A stretch of 53,133 nt of DNA from an uncultured Pseudomonadota bacterium (lineage in GTDB: Bacteria > Pseudomonadota > Gammaproteobacteria > Steroidobacterales > Steroidobacteraceae). The notes beneath the pieces are model-generated. The model was not told the DNA's origin, searched no databases, and saw only the letters and a list, made by a program, of their open reading frames with translations. The DNA is taken from contig CAISDJ010000041.1 of the NCBI GenBank assembly GCA_903884105.1, positions 1 to 53,133 on the forward strand, written 5' to 3'. Of the stretch, positions 17,588-26,302 are shown in pieces (the stretch's first letter is position 1; the number at the start of each line of letters is the position of its first letter). Both the position numbers and the translations under genes were made by a program.

Positions 17588-17681
17588 AGTAGAGGCTTAT
17601 TGGGCTATTGATCCGGCTTCCATCGAAGACCCGAGCGCGGGGCACGACCAAGCGTCGAGAGTACCCCAATAGACCTCTACT
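17588..17681. repeat. 94-bp inverted-repeat element
   Basis: AGTAGAGGCTTATTGGG (17588-17604) is matched inversely by CCCAATAGACCTCTACT (17665-17681) at 15 of 17 positions. A short direct repeat, ACCGAAGCCTCACG, follows at 17685-17698 and 17702-17715. The element fills the gap between a DUF6152 gene end and a hydrolase start and could be a terminator or a small mobile repeat. Confidence 0.5.
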
Positions 17682-17719
17682 GGAACCGAAGCCTCACGCG
17701 CACCGAAGCCTCACGACCG

Positions 17720-18091
17720 TTACGGTGCAACTCCGCCGATCGGCTTGCCGTCGGGACCGAGGACGTCTACCACGAGGCCGGCCTTCGATCCGTCCCGTGC
17801 CGGGTTTGCGGTGACGGTGATGACGTCGCCAGCCTTCAAGATGTCCCTGGTCCATCCCATCCGGCGCAGCACGTTGGGACTCAGCATCTCGAAGGACCAG
17901 ACCTCTTCGCCTTGCTCGCCCTTCACCTTCAGAATCAGCCAGGAATGCGGGTTGGTCCACTGAAACTCGCTCACCGTGCCCTTATAGGTCACCATCTTGC
18001 TCTGATCGAACGGGGCAAACGAGTGGTGTGCCAGCGCGGGTGCGACCGGTACCGCCACCAACAGACAAAGCAGCAGGAACAGGCGACGCAT
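17720..18091 (-). CDS. DUF6152 family periplasmic protein, copy 1
   Basis: 123 residues from MRRLFLLL. The signal peptide ends VAPALA, and cleavage there leaves a mature protein starting HHSFAPFD (His22-His23). The conserved family stretch FQWTNPHSW follows, then a beta-rich domain ending GPDGKPIGG. The function of DUF6152 is unknown; the exposed N-terminal His pair plus the NPH His suggest metal binding, which is inference. An earlier ATG at 18145 has a better placed AAGAGGA ribosome site and would add 18 residues before the signal peptide. The upstream neighbour (18177-19001) is a secreted WEG protein, forming one of three such pairs in the window. Confidence 0.85.
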   Translation of the reverse strand: MRRLFLLLCLLVAVPVAPALAHHSFAPFDQSKMVTYKGTVSEFQWTNPHSWLILKVKGEQGEEVWSFEMLSPNVLRRMGWTRDILKAGDVITVTANPARDGSKAGLVVDVLGPDGKPIGGVAP

Positions 18092-18176
18092 CGGTCCTCG
18101 AAGCGATCCGGTCCGCGCGCAGGCTGGTCGAGAATTTTTAGGCATCGAACAAATCCTCTTTAGGTCATCCTGAAGG

Positions 18177-19001
18177 CTATTGGAATTTCGGCAGCCCGGT
18201 GCTTCCGTCCACGCCGCGGTTGTTTTCCGAGCACCAGAACTCCTGGAGCTTGAAGTCCCCTCGGTAGGCGTACGTGCGCGTAGTTTCTTTCCATGATGCG
18301 ACGAATGCGTCTGGATCATCGATGGTCATCTCGTCGACCAGGAGCCCAGGTTCCTTCTCGAAGATGCGCTCGGTGATCTTGAGGTTGGGGCTATGCGGCA
18401 CATTCCCGCCGAGCAGTTGCTCGACGCGGATGGCAATGGTTTCCACAACGAGGGCGTTTCCCTCCCAGCGACCAACCGAATAGCCGGAATACGTGGGGTC
18501 CAAGTCGTCGAGTGCTGGCAGCTTTTCGTTCATCCAGATGCGGCGCGTCCGCGGACCGAATTCGGATGTGATCGCCACGATCTTTGGCGTCTGCAGGATC
18601 TCCATGCCGTAGATCATCCCCATCATGGCGGGCATCCCCACTGGCGAACACAGGGCGCCGGCGTCGCGCGTTGCCGGCCCTGGCGTCTCCTTCAGATACG
18701 CGTCGTACTGCTCCTTGTAGGGCGATTTCATCTCGGGGAGGCCCTCGCGCCGCTGCCTGCCACCAGGCACATTGATCGCAGGACCTCCGCGGCCGGCGCC
18801 GAAGTTTGGACCGCGGTACACCTCCAGCATGCCGCCCGGCGTGGCCCAAAACCCGGTCCAGTTAGGCTTGCCATCGGCCATTCGCGTGGGCGTGGGCGCC
18901 ATCCGCTTCACCGGCGCTGTTTGCCCGACTTGCGGCAACGCCGGACTCGTCGCGAAAATCATCATTGCCGTCACGGCTGTGGCGAAAAAGCGCGCAGTCA
19001 T
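18177..19001 (-). CDS. secreted WEG-motif protein, copy 1
   Basis: 274 residues. A signal peptide ends near SPALPQ. No named family is recognised, but homologues lie at 27766-28545, 38841-39644 and the first half of 50522-52363. Shared points are Cys118, the stretch RRIWMNEK, the core GRWEGNALVVET (178-189), VPHSPNLKITER and the C-terminal WCSENNR (256-262). A strong GGAGGAG ribosome site precedes the ATG. It directly precedes the DUF6152 gene. Judging by the conserved Cys pair and acidic/aromatic motif it may form a small disulfide-bonded beta fold; activity unknown. Confidence 0.75.
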   Translation of the reverse strand: MTARFFATAVTAMMIFATSPALPQVGQTAPVKRMAPTPTRMADGKPNWTGFWATPGGMLEVYRGPNFGAGRGGPAINVPGGRQRREGLPEMKSPYKEQYDAYLKETPGPATRDAGALCSPVGMPAMMGMIYGMEILQTPKIVAITSEFGPRTRRIWMNEKLPALDDLDPTYSGYSVGRWEGNALVVETIAIRVEQLLGGNVPHSPNLKITERIFEKEPGLLVDEMTIDDPDAFVASWKETTRTYAYRGDFKLQEFWCSENNRGVDGSTGLPKFQ

Positions 19002-19140
19002 CGCAGTACTCCTCCACGGGTCCAACCATCCGGTTTCCACAGGTGGACCATCGGGCCGAAACTAGTTGTCACGTGCTTCATTGCCACCGCCTAAGGCCTC
19101 CTCTTTGCTCCACAGGGCCTGACTATACTACAGCGATGAA

Positions 19141-19165
19141 CCTAGGGAACCGGGTTGGGCTTATC
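19141..19165 (+). repeat. dispersed ACCGGGTT-type repeat, copy B
   Basis: CCTAGGGAACCGGGTTGGGC and TTATC, nearly identical to copy A. It lies 140 bases upstream of the WEG gene start. A small hairpin GGTGCCGG/CCGGCACC (19193-19200/19211-19218) follows, reminiscent of the arms of the palindromic family. Confidence 0.5.
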
Positions 19166-19392
19166 GACTTAATATCTACACACGCGGCTTTTGGTGCCGG
19201 CTTTTGGTGCCCGGCACCGTCAGGGCGCAAATGTTGCGACGCAGAAGGCCGGCGTTCCAAGGAATGACAAGTACACGTAGGACCGAGGGTGCCGGGGCAT
19301 TTGTTCGGCGATTTTGGAGCGTCGGCCTGCCGTGCCGTGCCGCGCCGCGCCGCGAAACCGGTATGCCTCAGCGCCAATGATCCCGGCCGGTC

Positions 19393-19437
19393 AAACCGGC
19401 AGATCGTCGCGTTGAGTCGCTTTCGATCTGCCGGTTT
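19393..19437 (-). terminator. hairpin after beta-propeller gene
   Basis: AAACCGGCAGATCG (19393-19406) pairs perfectly with CGATCTGCCGGTTT (19424-19437), 17-base loop, 18 bases past the stop of the minus-strand gene ending at 19455. The rest of the 450-base gap 19002-19454 holds a low-complexity GCCGT/GCCGC run at 19329-19354 and no gene that I can support. Confidence 0.6.
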
Positions 19438-19454
19438 CCGTTCCGACGTTCCCG

Positions 19455-20582
19455 TTACTTGCCTCGGCCCTTGGGGCCGGTGGCGAGCAGGGGGATGCTC
19501 TCGATCCAGACCTTGCGCTGGCCGTCCACGTTGGCGGCGGTCACCGAGTACATCGTCTTGCGGTTCGGCCCGCCGATGGCGACGCTGACGAGGTTGCGGG
19601 GTGCCGGGATCGTGCCCAAGTGCTTGCCGTCCTTGTCGAAGACCTGCACGCCGTTGACGGCCGTGACGTAGTAGCGGCCATTGCTATCGAAGGCAGCGCC
19701 GTCACCGCCTGCGCCCTGGCCTTCCGCGAGGCCGGTCCGGTCAAGGTCCGCGAACTTGCGCTGGCTGCTCAGCTGGCCATCTGCGCCCACGTCGAAGATC
19801 GTGAGCGATCCGGCACTGGTCACGATGACGTGCTTCTCGTCGGGCGTCAGGATGATGCCGTTGGTGTTGAGGCGCGGGTTGCCGTCCTTTGCGTCCTGCT
19901 TCGAAACCTTGCCATCCGGCGCTGCGTAATTGACGCCAGCCATCGTGAAGTAGAGGCCGCCATTGCTGGCCGCCACTGCGTCGTTGAGGACGCCGCCGAC
20001 GCAATCAAGGGCGTCGCCATTCGGGCCCTTGTCGGCCAGGACCTTCTTCTTCGGCGCCAGTTGTTCGATCGAGGCAAAGCCGTGTGCGGTGCCCGACAAT
20101 CCCGTGTAGCCGCGGTTCAACACGAACAACGCGCCCTTTGAATTCATGGCCATCGAACCCGAGACGTTGAGACCCGTGAAGGCCCAAGTCACTTGGCCTT
20201 TCCGGTCGATCTTGCCGATCTGGTTGCCGTCGTTCTGCACGAAGTACATGCCGCCATCGCTCGTTGCGACCAGGCCGTCAGCATTGTTGCCGTCGCCGTT
20301 CCAGACCGGGCTCCACCTGGCGCCCGCGGCGATGACGCCCGGAATCGCGGTGACGGTGTATTCCTTGGCATCGTATGTCGCAGGCGGGGGAGGCGGTGCG
20401 CCAGCGGGCCGGGCAGGGGGAGGGCCTGCCGGCGTTGGAGCGACCTTGCAGGTCTGCATGTAATCCGCGGGTCTCCCCTGGGCGCCGGCGCCGAACGCGC
20501 CTGGCTGGGCCGCGAGTAGCGCGGAGCCCCACAGCAGCCCGGTGGAACCCGCAGCAATGGCCAGTACCTTCATCGATTTCAT
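19455..20582 (-). CDS. exported SMP-30/gluconolactonase-like beta-propeller
   Basis: About 375 residues from MKSMKVLA. A signal peptide is followed by a Cys and a Pro-rich linker (PPPARPAGAPPPPPATYD). The body has repeated propeller blades: DGLVATSDGGMYFVQND, GNQIGKIDRKGQ, NGIILTPDEKHVIV and GVQVFDKDGKHLGTI. These fit the SMP-30/Gnl/LRE-like lactonase fold, with ligands for a central divalent metal likely in the Asn/Asp turns (LNDAVAASNGG). The start choice follows the signal peptide and a GGGGGC site. Substrate unknown. A hairpin follows the stop. Confidence 0.75.
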   Translation of the reverse strand: MKSMKVLAIAAGSTGLLWGSALLAAQPGAFGAGAQGRPADYMQTCKVAPTPAGPPPARPAGAPPPPPATYDAKEYTVTAIPGVIAAGARWSPVWNGDGNNADGLVATSDGGMYFVQNDGNQIGKIDRKGQVTWAFTGLNVSGSMAMNSKGALFVLNRGYTGLSGTAHGFASIEQLAPKKKVLADKGPNGDALDCVGGVLNDAVAASNGGLYFTMAGVNYAAPDGKVSKQDAKDGNPRLNTNGIILTPDEKHVIVTSAGSLTIFDVGADGQLSSQRKFADLDRTGLAEGQGAGGDGAAFDSNGRYYVTAVNGVQVFDKDGKHLGTIPAPRNLVSVAIGGPNRKTMYSVTAANVDGQRKVWIESIPLLATGPKGRGK

Positions 20583-20799
20583 TTGTGCCCCCGAATATGG
20601 CTCGTTTGTATTGTGTACCCGACAACGGATGAGTATAGCCCGCACCCGCCTTCGGTGGCGCGCCGGGCAAGCCGGGAGGACTCAACTGCCCCGGCCGCGG
20701 GATTCAGCCGCAAGAAATTCCAGCCGATCGAGGCATTTCGATTCGTTGCTCGCAGCTAAAACCCGGGGACCTTGGGTCGGCTCACGCGATACGAAACTC

Positions 20800-22206
20800 C
20801 TATCCCATGACGATCATCGCCGTCACCGTCGTGCGATACGCGACGGCGTCGTACGCATCCATGACGTTGTCGAGCGTGTACTTGTCAGTGATCATCGACT
20901 TGGCGTCGAACAGTCCTTGCTCGATGAGCCGGATGTAGCGCGGCATGTCACGCATGGAGTTCGTCCCGCCGAACTGGCTGGAGTGGTGGGTCTTGCTCCC
21001 GTTGGTCCACTGGCCGACCGGGAACGCCACCTTGGCTTGCGTGGGGAAGCCGACGCCGCAGGTGCAGAGATGGCCGCCCATGGGCGTCGTCTGCCACACC
21101 TGTGCCAGCGGCTCCATTCCTGTCGGATCCGGACCCGCTTCGACCTTCGGCATGAACCGGTCATACCCGACGGCTTCGATGACGAAGTCCGGTCCGATGT
21201 TCGCCGCGATCCCTGCGCGGTTGGCGACCTGGTAGCCGCCGCCCGCATAGATGCGATCGGTCGGCTTGCACAGGGTCTTGATCCTGGCGACGAGGTCCCA
21301 ACCCTTGTCGACATTCGGATCAAGCGCCGCGGTCGCGCCGAGCTTGAGCGCGAGGTCGCGGCGCACTTTGATCGGGTCGACCGCAATGACCTGCGCCGCG
21401 CCCATGATGCGAGCACCTTGCACGGCACTCAGCCCAACCGGACCCATACCAAAAACCGCCACATGCGATCCCGGCTCGACGGGCGCGAGGGTCATGACCA
21501 TCCCCAGGCCCGTGCCGGAGACGCAGTGCAGCATGGCGAGCTCCTCTGAGGACGCGTTGGTGAAGACGGGGATGACCGCTTCCTCGAACGCCACCATGTA
21601 GTCGGCGAGGCCGCCGATGTTTCCCGCCTGCACCACCTTCGTGCCATTGGACATCGTGGCAATGGGCACGGTCTTGGCGCCGACACCGAACTGGCACCGA
21701 TCCGCACGGCCGCGCAGGCACTGGTAGCACTGTCCGCACTGCGCCGTCACCGGGACGATGACACGATCGCCGACCGCCACGCGCTTGACGTCGGCGCCGA
21801 TGGCGAGCACGCGCCCGACGCCGCCGTGGCCCTGGATGGTGGGCTCGTTGGGATCGTTGACGATCACCGGAGCCTGCGGCCCGAGCGGATCGGGCGGATC
21901 CTGCGTGCCGAGCACGCGCGCGCACATCGTGTAGCAGCACTGTGAGGCTTCGGTCTGGATGACCACCTGACGCCCGCTGATCGGCAGCAGCGTGAGGTCC
22001 ACCAGCCTGGTGGTGTTTGGTCCGAATCCGGTCGACACCACACCGCGAAACTTGCGGCCAGCGACGTTCGGACCGCGATCGCCCGACTGCACAGCGGTCT
22101 GCGCCGTGGCGGGCGAACCGCCGCCCATGAGCGCTGCGCCAGTGGCAACAGCCGCCGCTGTGCCCTGCTTGAGAAGCGTGCGACGGGAAACTGATCGAGT
22201 CGTCAT
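20800..22206 (-). CDS. Tat-exported zinc-dependent alcohol dehydrogenase (MDR)
   Basis: 468 residues from the ATG with a GAGGAGGC site. The N-terminus has a twin-arginine motif SRRTLLKQG and hydrophobic region ending ATAQ, so the protein is predicted to be folded and exported. The body is a medium-chain dehydrogenase: the structural zinc knuckle has Cys157, Cys160, Cys163 and Cys171 (CGQCYQCLRGRADRC), and the Rossmann loop GMGPVGLSAVQGA binds NAD(P). The catalytic site is unusual: CCYTMC near residue 90 and GHGGVG at ~127, where GHE is usual. A nicotinamide enzyme outside the cytoplasm is odd, since the cofactor would have to be carried folded inside. A dispersed repeat lies 60 bases upstream. 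Confidence 0.88.
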   Translation of the reverse strand: MTTRSVSRRTLLKQGTAAAVATGAALMGGGSPATAQTAVQSGDRGPNVAGRKFRGVVSTGFGPNTTRLVDLTLLPISGRQVVIQTEASQCCYTMCARVLGTQDPPDPLGPQAPVIVNDPNEPTIQGHGGVGRVLAIGADVKRVAVGDRVIVPVTAQCGQCYQCLRGRADRCQFGVGAKTVPIATMSNGTKVVQAGNIGGLADYMVAFEEAVIPVFTNASSEELAMLHCVSGTGLGMVMTLAPVEPGSHVAVFGMGPVGLSAVQGARIMGAAQVIAVDPIKVRRDLALKLGATAALDPNVDKGWDLVARIKTLCKPTDRIYAGGGYQVANRAGIAANIGPDFVIEAVGYDRFMPKVEAGPDPTGMEPLAQVWQTTPMGGHLCTCGVGFPTQAKVAFPVGQWTNGSKTHHSSQFGGTNSMRDMPRYIRLIEQGLFDAKSMITDKYTLDNVMDAYDAVAYRTTVTAMIVMG

Positions 22207-22267
22207 GTGAAGCCTCCTCGAAACGAACGAAGTCATGTCCGGCAGCTGGTATTTCTGGTGCGCCGGC

Positions 22268-22292
22268 AACCCAGGGAGCTGGGTTTAGACTA
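22268..22292 (+). repeat. dispersed ACCGGGTT-type repeat, copy E (diverged)
   Basis: ACCCAGGGAGCTGGGTTTAG, a diverged relative of copies A-D, upstream of the Tat dehydrogenase start. The remaining 22293-22464 shows only a weak CATGGCA/TGCCATG hairpin. Confidence 0.35.
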
Positions 22293-22464
22293 TTTTCGCT
22301 GTTTCTGCACGAACAGGTGAAACTGTTTACGTCGGCTTTCCGTGCCGGGCTGGCAGCTCGACAAGACTCCACGCGCGAAATCATGGCAGGCTTCTGCGTG
22401 CCATGACCTTCGTTCTGCCGGTCTGCCGGCCTGGCACCGAAGAGTGCGATCGCTCGAGCTGCTG

Positions 22465-22680
22465 TCAGCAGCGACGTGCACCCAGCCGGGCCAGCATCTC
22501 ACTCAGCTCCTCCGGACTGATGTAGAAATGTTCGCATACACGCCCCCACAACATCGCCGTAGGAACGTTTCGACCGTTCCGTTCTTTCTGGGTCTCGTGC
22601 AGGACCCACAGGACCGTTCGCTCGCGATAGTTGAGACCATCACGAACATCCGGAACGTTCTCAATGCGGTTGTCCTTCAT
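22465..22680 (-). CDS. small conserved-looking hypothetical protein
   Basis: 71 residues starting MKDNRIENVPDVRDG. The core NYRERTVLWVLHETQKE and LSEMLARLG read like a compact helical domain with natural amino-acid usage, and I recall similar short hypothetical proteins in proteobacteria, without a function. A lone gene between the Tat dehydrogenase promoter region and an esterase gene. Not a recognised named family; a short DNA- or RNA-binding regulator is possible but unproven. Confidence 0.5.
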   Translation of the reverse strand: MKDNRIENVPDVRDGLNYRERTVLWVLHETQKERNGRNVPTAMLWGRVCEHFYISPEELSEMLARLGARRC

Positions 22681-22748
22681 GTTTCGCGAGCACGTCCAGG
22701 TCAATCAGAGGTTGCTTAGGTGCCGGTTCCGCCCTATCTGCCCAATGC

Positions 22749-23456
22749 TTACCTCGTCAGCGTCTTGGTGCGAAGGAAGGCGACGATCCGGGCAGTGGTG
22801 TCCGGGGGCCAGTAGTGGCCGCCATCGTGGATGTAGGTTTCGACGGGCGTGCGTGTTGCCTGATTGGCTGCCCGCGCCAATTGTACTGACTTCATCTGCT
22901 CGTCAAACGCGTTGGTTTGATCCGCACGTCCGCCGACATGCAACACCGGCTTCGGCTCCGGGAATGACGCCTCCGCACTCAGCATGCCGGCAACTGGCGC
23001 GAAGGCTGCGAACACCTTCGGCCGCGTGGCCCAGAAGAGATAGACCATCCGGGCGCCATTGGAAAAGCCGGTCGCGTAGACGCGCGTATCGTCGATGGTG
23101 AATCGCTTGTGCAGTTCGGTGAGCATCGCGTCAAAGAACTTCAGGTCGCGGTTTTCATTGCTCGCGTCGCGGGCTTGGAAGACGCCACCCTGACCAGGGC
23201 CCGGACTGAGTCCGTCCATGTACACCACGAGCGCCTCTGGCCAGGCATCCTGGAAGCCAACGATGGTGAAGTTGTCTGCCGTGTCGCCAGCACCGTGGTA
23301 GACAAACAGCGTCGGTACAGCGGTCGCGGCTTTGTTTGGCGCAAAGACCAGCGCCTGGCGGTCGACGCCATCAATCCTGATTGTCAGTCGCTCGGGCGCG
23401 GCGATGGCGACGATGGGCAGAGTCAGGACAGTCAGAAGAGCAAGCAACGTTTTCAT
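22749..23456 (-). CDS. exported PHB-depolymerase/LpqC-like esterase
   Basis: 235 residues with a signal peptide ending VAIAA (residue 20). The alpha/beta hydrolase triad is visible: Ser132 in TGFSNGA, Asp179 in GRADQTN and His214 in GGHYWP. The oxyanion stretch VYHGAGDTADNF is present. This is the poly(3-hydroxybutyrate) depolymerase/acetylxylan-esterase-like family (LpqC type), which cleaves polyester or acyl-sugar bonds outside the cytoplasm. The actual substrate is not shown. It is monocistronic or paired with the small exported protein upstream. Confidence 0.88.
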   Translation of the reverse strand: MKTLLALLTVLTLPIVAIAAPERLTIRIDGVDRQALVFAPNKAATAVPTLFVYHGAGDTADNFTIVGFQDAWPEALVVYMDGLSPGPGQGGVFQARDASNENRDLKFFDAMLTELHKRFTIDDTRVYATGFSNGARMVYLFWATRPKVFAAFAPVAGMLSAEASFPEPKPVLHVGGRADQTNAFDEQMKSVQLARAANQATRTPVETYIHDGGHYWPPDTTARIVAFLRTKTLTR

Positions 23457-23548
23457 GTAGCCTCTGGATTCAATATTTCATCTTTGCAGTTTCGGGCGGG
23501 GCTCGAATTGCTATCCCTGCAAACCTGATACCGAGGGTGCTGCGCTTG

Positions 23549-23845
23549 CTACCGCGTCGGAATCTTGAGGCGCATCGCTGCCAGGTTCTCTGCGAAAGAG
23601 GCTGCGTGCGCGGCCATCAACTGACGGAAGATGTCCGGGTTGATCCAGAGGGCAGGGGTGCGCTTGAGCGCCTGCATTCGTTCATCGAACGTGCCGGACG
23701 GCTGATTCAATATTCCAGACCACCCATACGATCCGGACTCGAGGTAAATGTCGACCGGCAGCAAGGTGCGGACGAAGTCAGATGTGTGCTGCATGGTGGC
23801 AACGAAGGGCAAGAGAAGCGCAAGGGTCAGTAGTTTCCGGCGCAC
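23549..23845 (-). CDS. small exported hypothetical protein
   Basis: 98 residues, GTG start behind AAGAGGAT. An N-terminal hydrophobic segment (residues 4-18) suggests a signal peptide or anchor. The rest (LPVDIYLESGSYGWSGIL and a helical C-terminus) is not recognised. It lies about 90 bases upstream of the esterase gene on the same strand, so the two may share a transcript. Confidence 0.45.
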   Translation of the reverse strand: MRRKLLTLALLLPFVATMQHTSDFVRTLLPVDIYLESGSYGWSGILNQPSGTFDERMQALKRTPALWINPDIFRQLMAAHAASFAENLAAMRLKIPTR

Positions 23846-24054
23846 GGGAGAATATCCTCTTCTTGCCAGCCTCGTCGGAGCATATCAGTTCGCCTTTGGC
23901 GCAGTAAAAAGGAGCGAAGAAAGAGCAGATCGTGGCGTGACGGTGCACGAGTGCGGGGCTGCTCGCTGCCGACTTTGCACGCGTCAGGAGCTTCTGTACG
24001 CTGTCGCCGATCCTCGGATTTCGCGCTTGGCTGTGACGCTCGATCGCGACGCCA

Positions 24055-24263
24055 GACGAGGGTCGCGAGGTTCCCCCTCAACAACGGCGCCCGCCTGGAT
24101 CGCTTGAATATCGCAGGCGACCTTTCCGGCAAAGGGCCCAGGCAGTCGCTCGGGCTGAGGGTGAATTATGCCTATGACCTCAAGACCATTGAGCGCAATC
24201 ACGAACAGTTTCGTCGCCGGCAAGGTCGAGGCTTCGCAGCAAGTGAGAGGGCTTGTGGGATAG
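24055..24263 (+). pseudogene. malonyl-CoA decarboxylase C-terminal remnant
   Basis: One frame reads RVARFPLNNGARLDRLN followed by IAGDLSGKGPRQS and LRVNYAYDLKTIERNHEQF, then a one-base shift at about 24208 continues FVAGKVEASQQVRGLVG and a stop at 24261-24263. This matches what I know of the C-terminal end of bacterial malonyl-CoA decarboxylases (FHLGNGARLERINW..KGLRQSAGLMVNY..NHE). No N-terminal catalytic part is seen upstream, so only a decayed tail is left. The surrounding 23846-24431 shows no other gene. Confidence 0.6.
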
Positions 24264-24431
24264 CCCGAGTGGTGCGGTTCCGGAAGGAAGGTTCTCGAAG
24301 GGGAACTCACAGTGCGGGGCCCGAAGGGCGGAATGACTCAAATGACGTGGCCGAACGGTGCCCGGAAAATGGGCAACCCGGCGTCGCGACTTCCGCATAC
24401 CATTGCCCTTCAAGCAGACCGAGGATCGACC

Positions 24432-24941
24432 ATGAACAGCCCGATGTTTGCCAATTCAGTTCCCGTCTTCAAGCAGTTGCTCCGGGCCTTGAGAGCCATA
24501 TTGGCGCAAGCCGAAGCGCATGCTGCCGCCAAGTCAATCGAGCCCAATGCACTCCTGCAGGCACGTCTGTATCCGGATATGTTCCCGCTGATCAAGCAAG
24601 TGCAGATTGCAGCCGATTTTTCGCGTGGCATTTCAGCGCGCCTCGCAGGCATTGACGTTCCCGTCTATGACGGCAAGGAACAAAGCTTTGCCGACCTTGA
24701 CGGACTGCTGGCCCAGACACTTGCCTTTCTTGATGGCCTGAGCGCCGCACAGTTTGCAGATCGCGAAGCAGCGGCAATCGTGCTGCGTGCTGGCACGCCG
24801 AAAGAGAAGAAACTCACGGGCCAGACCTATCTGGCGAACTACGGCTTGCCGCAGTTCCTTTTTCATGTCACCACCGCCTACGCCATCTTGCGCCACAACG
24901 GGCTCGCCATTGGCAAGCGTGATTTCATGGGGGCGTACTGA
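24432..24941 (+). CDS. DUF1993 family protein
   Basis: 169 residues from an ATG preceded by CGAGGATCG. The pattern FKQLLRALRAILAQAEAHA, ARLYPDMFPLIKQVQIAADF and GLPQFLFHVTTAYAILRHNG matches DUF1993, a family of soluble four-helix proteins related to the DinB/YfiT type fold with unknown function. It has no signal peptide. It is the only plus-strand gene in the stretch 14549-28756 and stands alone. Confidence 0.85.
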   Translation: MNSPMFANSVPVFKQLLRALRAILAQAEAHAAAKSIEPNALLQARLYPDMFPLIKQVQIAADFSRGISARLAGIDVPVYDGKEQSFADLDGLLAQTLAFLDGLSAAQFADREAAAIVLRAGTPKEKKLTGQTYLANYGLPQFLFHVTTAYAILRHNGLAIGKRDFMGAY

Positions 24942-25010
24942 CAGGTTGATGCAAAAGTCTGTCCGTGCCTCGGAGTAGCAGGGTGCTGCAAAGGAGTTTG
25001 CATCACCCTG

Positions 25011-26123
25011 CTAACGTGCGTAGCGCTTGGTAAAGCCGTTGCGTGAGTTCGTCACGGTGAACGAGCCGTCCTGGCTTGCGGCGATCTTGATCCAATAGCC
25101 CGGGCCGTTGTGTGCAGGGGCCCCACCACCGGGCGGCGGGGCGGGCGCGGCGCCGGCGGCCGGAGGCACGAAGGGTTCAATCGGCATCGCGGCCAGCGGC
25201 TCATCGACGCCGTTGGCGATGAACATCCCCGGTACGGTGTACTCCTGCCCGCTCAATTGTGAAAAGTGCAGCTGCCACAAGTCTTCGAGCCCCGGCGACG
25301 AGTGCAATGTCTTCATCGCCTCCGGTTGCCCCCCTTTGCGGGTGCCGTTGTTCATCACCATGACGCGTGGGGCGAGGGCGTGGACGAGAACAGGCGAGTT
25401 CGAAATCGCCTGCCCGTGGTGCGAAACGACGAGCAGGTCGACAGTCCCGAGCCGGTTGGCCGGGCACATCAGGTCGTGCTCCTTGTTCCAGGTGAGATCG
25501 CCAAGGTGGGCGACACGGAAGCGTCCGAACGTGATGCGCATGCCGACCGACTGCGCGTTTTCGGTCGGATCGGCATCCATCGGCGTGTACGCCGCGCAAT
25601 ACGGGTTGGCGCGTCCGGCGCCGGCAAGCGGCGAAGCCAGAACCTGTCCGGCCGAAGCGACGACGCGGACGTCGGCCCCCGCCAGTGCCACCCGATCGCC
25701 TGGCTTGACGACCGTGTGCTTCGACGTCGCGTAGAGCGCCGGGTAGACATCCTTCAGGAACGCGTCGGTCGCTGCAGTCGGCTGCACGTTGGCGCCGTGA
25801 TCGATGAATTCTCGGATAGGCACCTGCTTCGCCACTTCCGCCATCGCGCCGTAGTGATCGCCGTGGTAGTGGGTCGTAATCAGGTGGTCGATCTGCGTGA
25901 GACCCGCATCCCTGACCGCAGCCATGATGCGGCCGGCATCACGCATCGCAGCCGCGCCACCGTTCCCGGTATCGATCAGCAGCGATTGTCCTGATGGGGC
26001 GACAACCAGCGTCGCGTTGCCGCCCTCGACGTCGATGACATAGATGTCGAGCGTAGTTCGTGTCTGGGCTGAGGCAAGCGCGACAGGCACCACCGCCATG
26101 GCCAGCAACAGAAATCGGCGCAT
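25011..26123 (-). CDS. exported ComEC-like metallo-beta-lactamase-fold hydrolase
   Basis: 370 residues from MRRFLLLA, with AAGGAG five bases upstream and a signal peptide ending LASAQ. It has the intact loop TTHYHGDHYG, the ligand Asp in HLGDL and the His pair in VVSHHGQ, as in the ComEC/Rec2-type subgroup. VIDVEGGNATLV opens the fold. A Pro/Ala/Gly-rich linker (VPPAAGAAPAPPPGGG) leads to a ~40-residue C-terminal beta tail. A periplasmic metal-dependent hydrolase, substrate unknown. Confidence 0.88.
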   Translation of the reverse strand: MRRFLLLAMAVVPVALASAQTRTTLDIYVIDVEGGNATLVVAPSGQSLLIDTGNGGAAAMRDAGRIMAAVRDAGLTQIDHLITTHYHGDHYGAMAEVAKQVPIREFIDHGANVQPTAATDAFLKDVYPALYATSKHTVVKPGDRVALAGADVRVVASAGQVLASPLAGAGRANPYCAAYTPMDADPTENAQSVGMRITFGRFRVAHLGDLTWNKEHDLMCPANRLGTVDLLVVSHHGQAISNSPVLVHALAPRVMVMNNGTRKGGQPEAMKTLHSSPGLEDLWQLHFSQLSGQEYTVPGMFIANGVDEPLAAMPIEPFVPPAAGAAPAPPPGGGAPAHNGPGYWIKIAASQDGSFTVTNSRNGFTKRYAR

Positions 26124-26302
26124 GGAAACTCCTTGAAGGGTCATCCTGCATTTGGTTGCTGAACGGAACCCGGTGCGCCGGATTGCACTGGCCAGCTGCT
26201 TGTGAAGGCTGACTTCGGCACGAAGGCAAACTGTATCCCCGGCGCCGTCTTGCAACTGTGCAACCCTGACACCGGCATTGGACACACAGGGCTGCAGGAG
26301 GG

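Noticed and set aside
23984-24310. 108-codon minus-strand frame over the decarboxylase remnant
   Set aside because: The plus-strand frames explain the conserved residues; the antisense frame has no motif.
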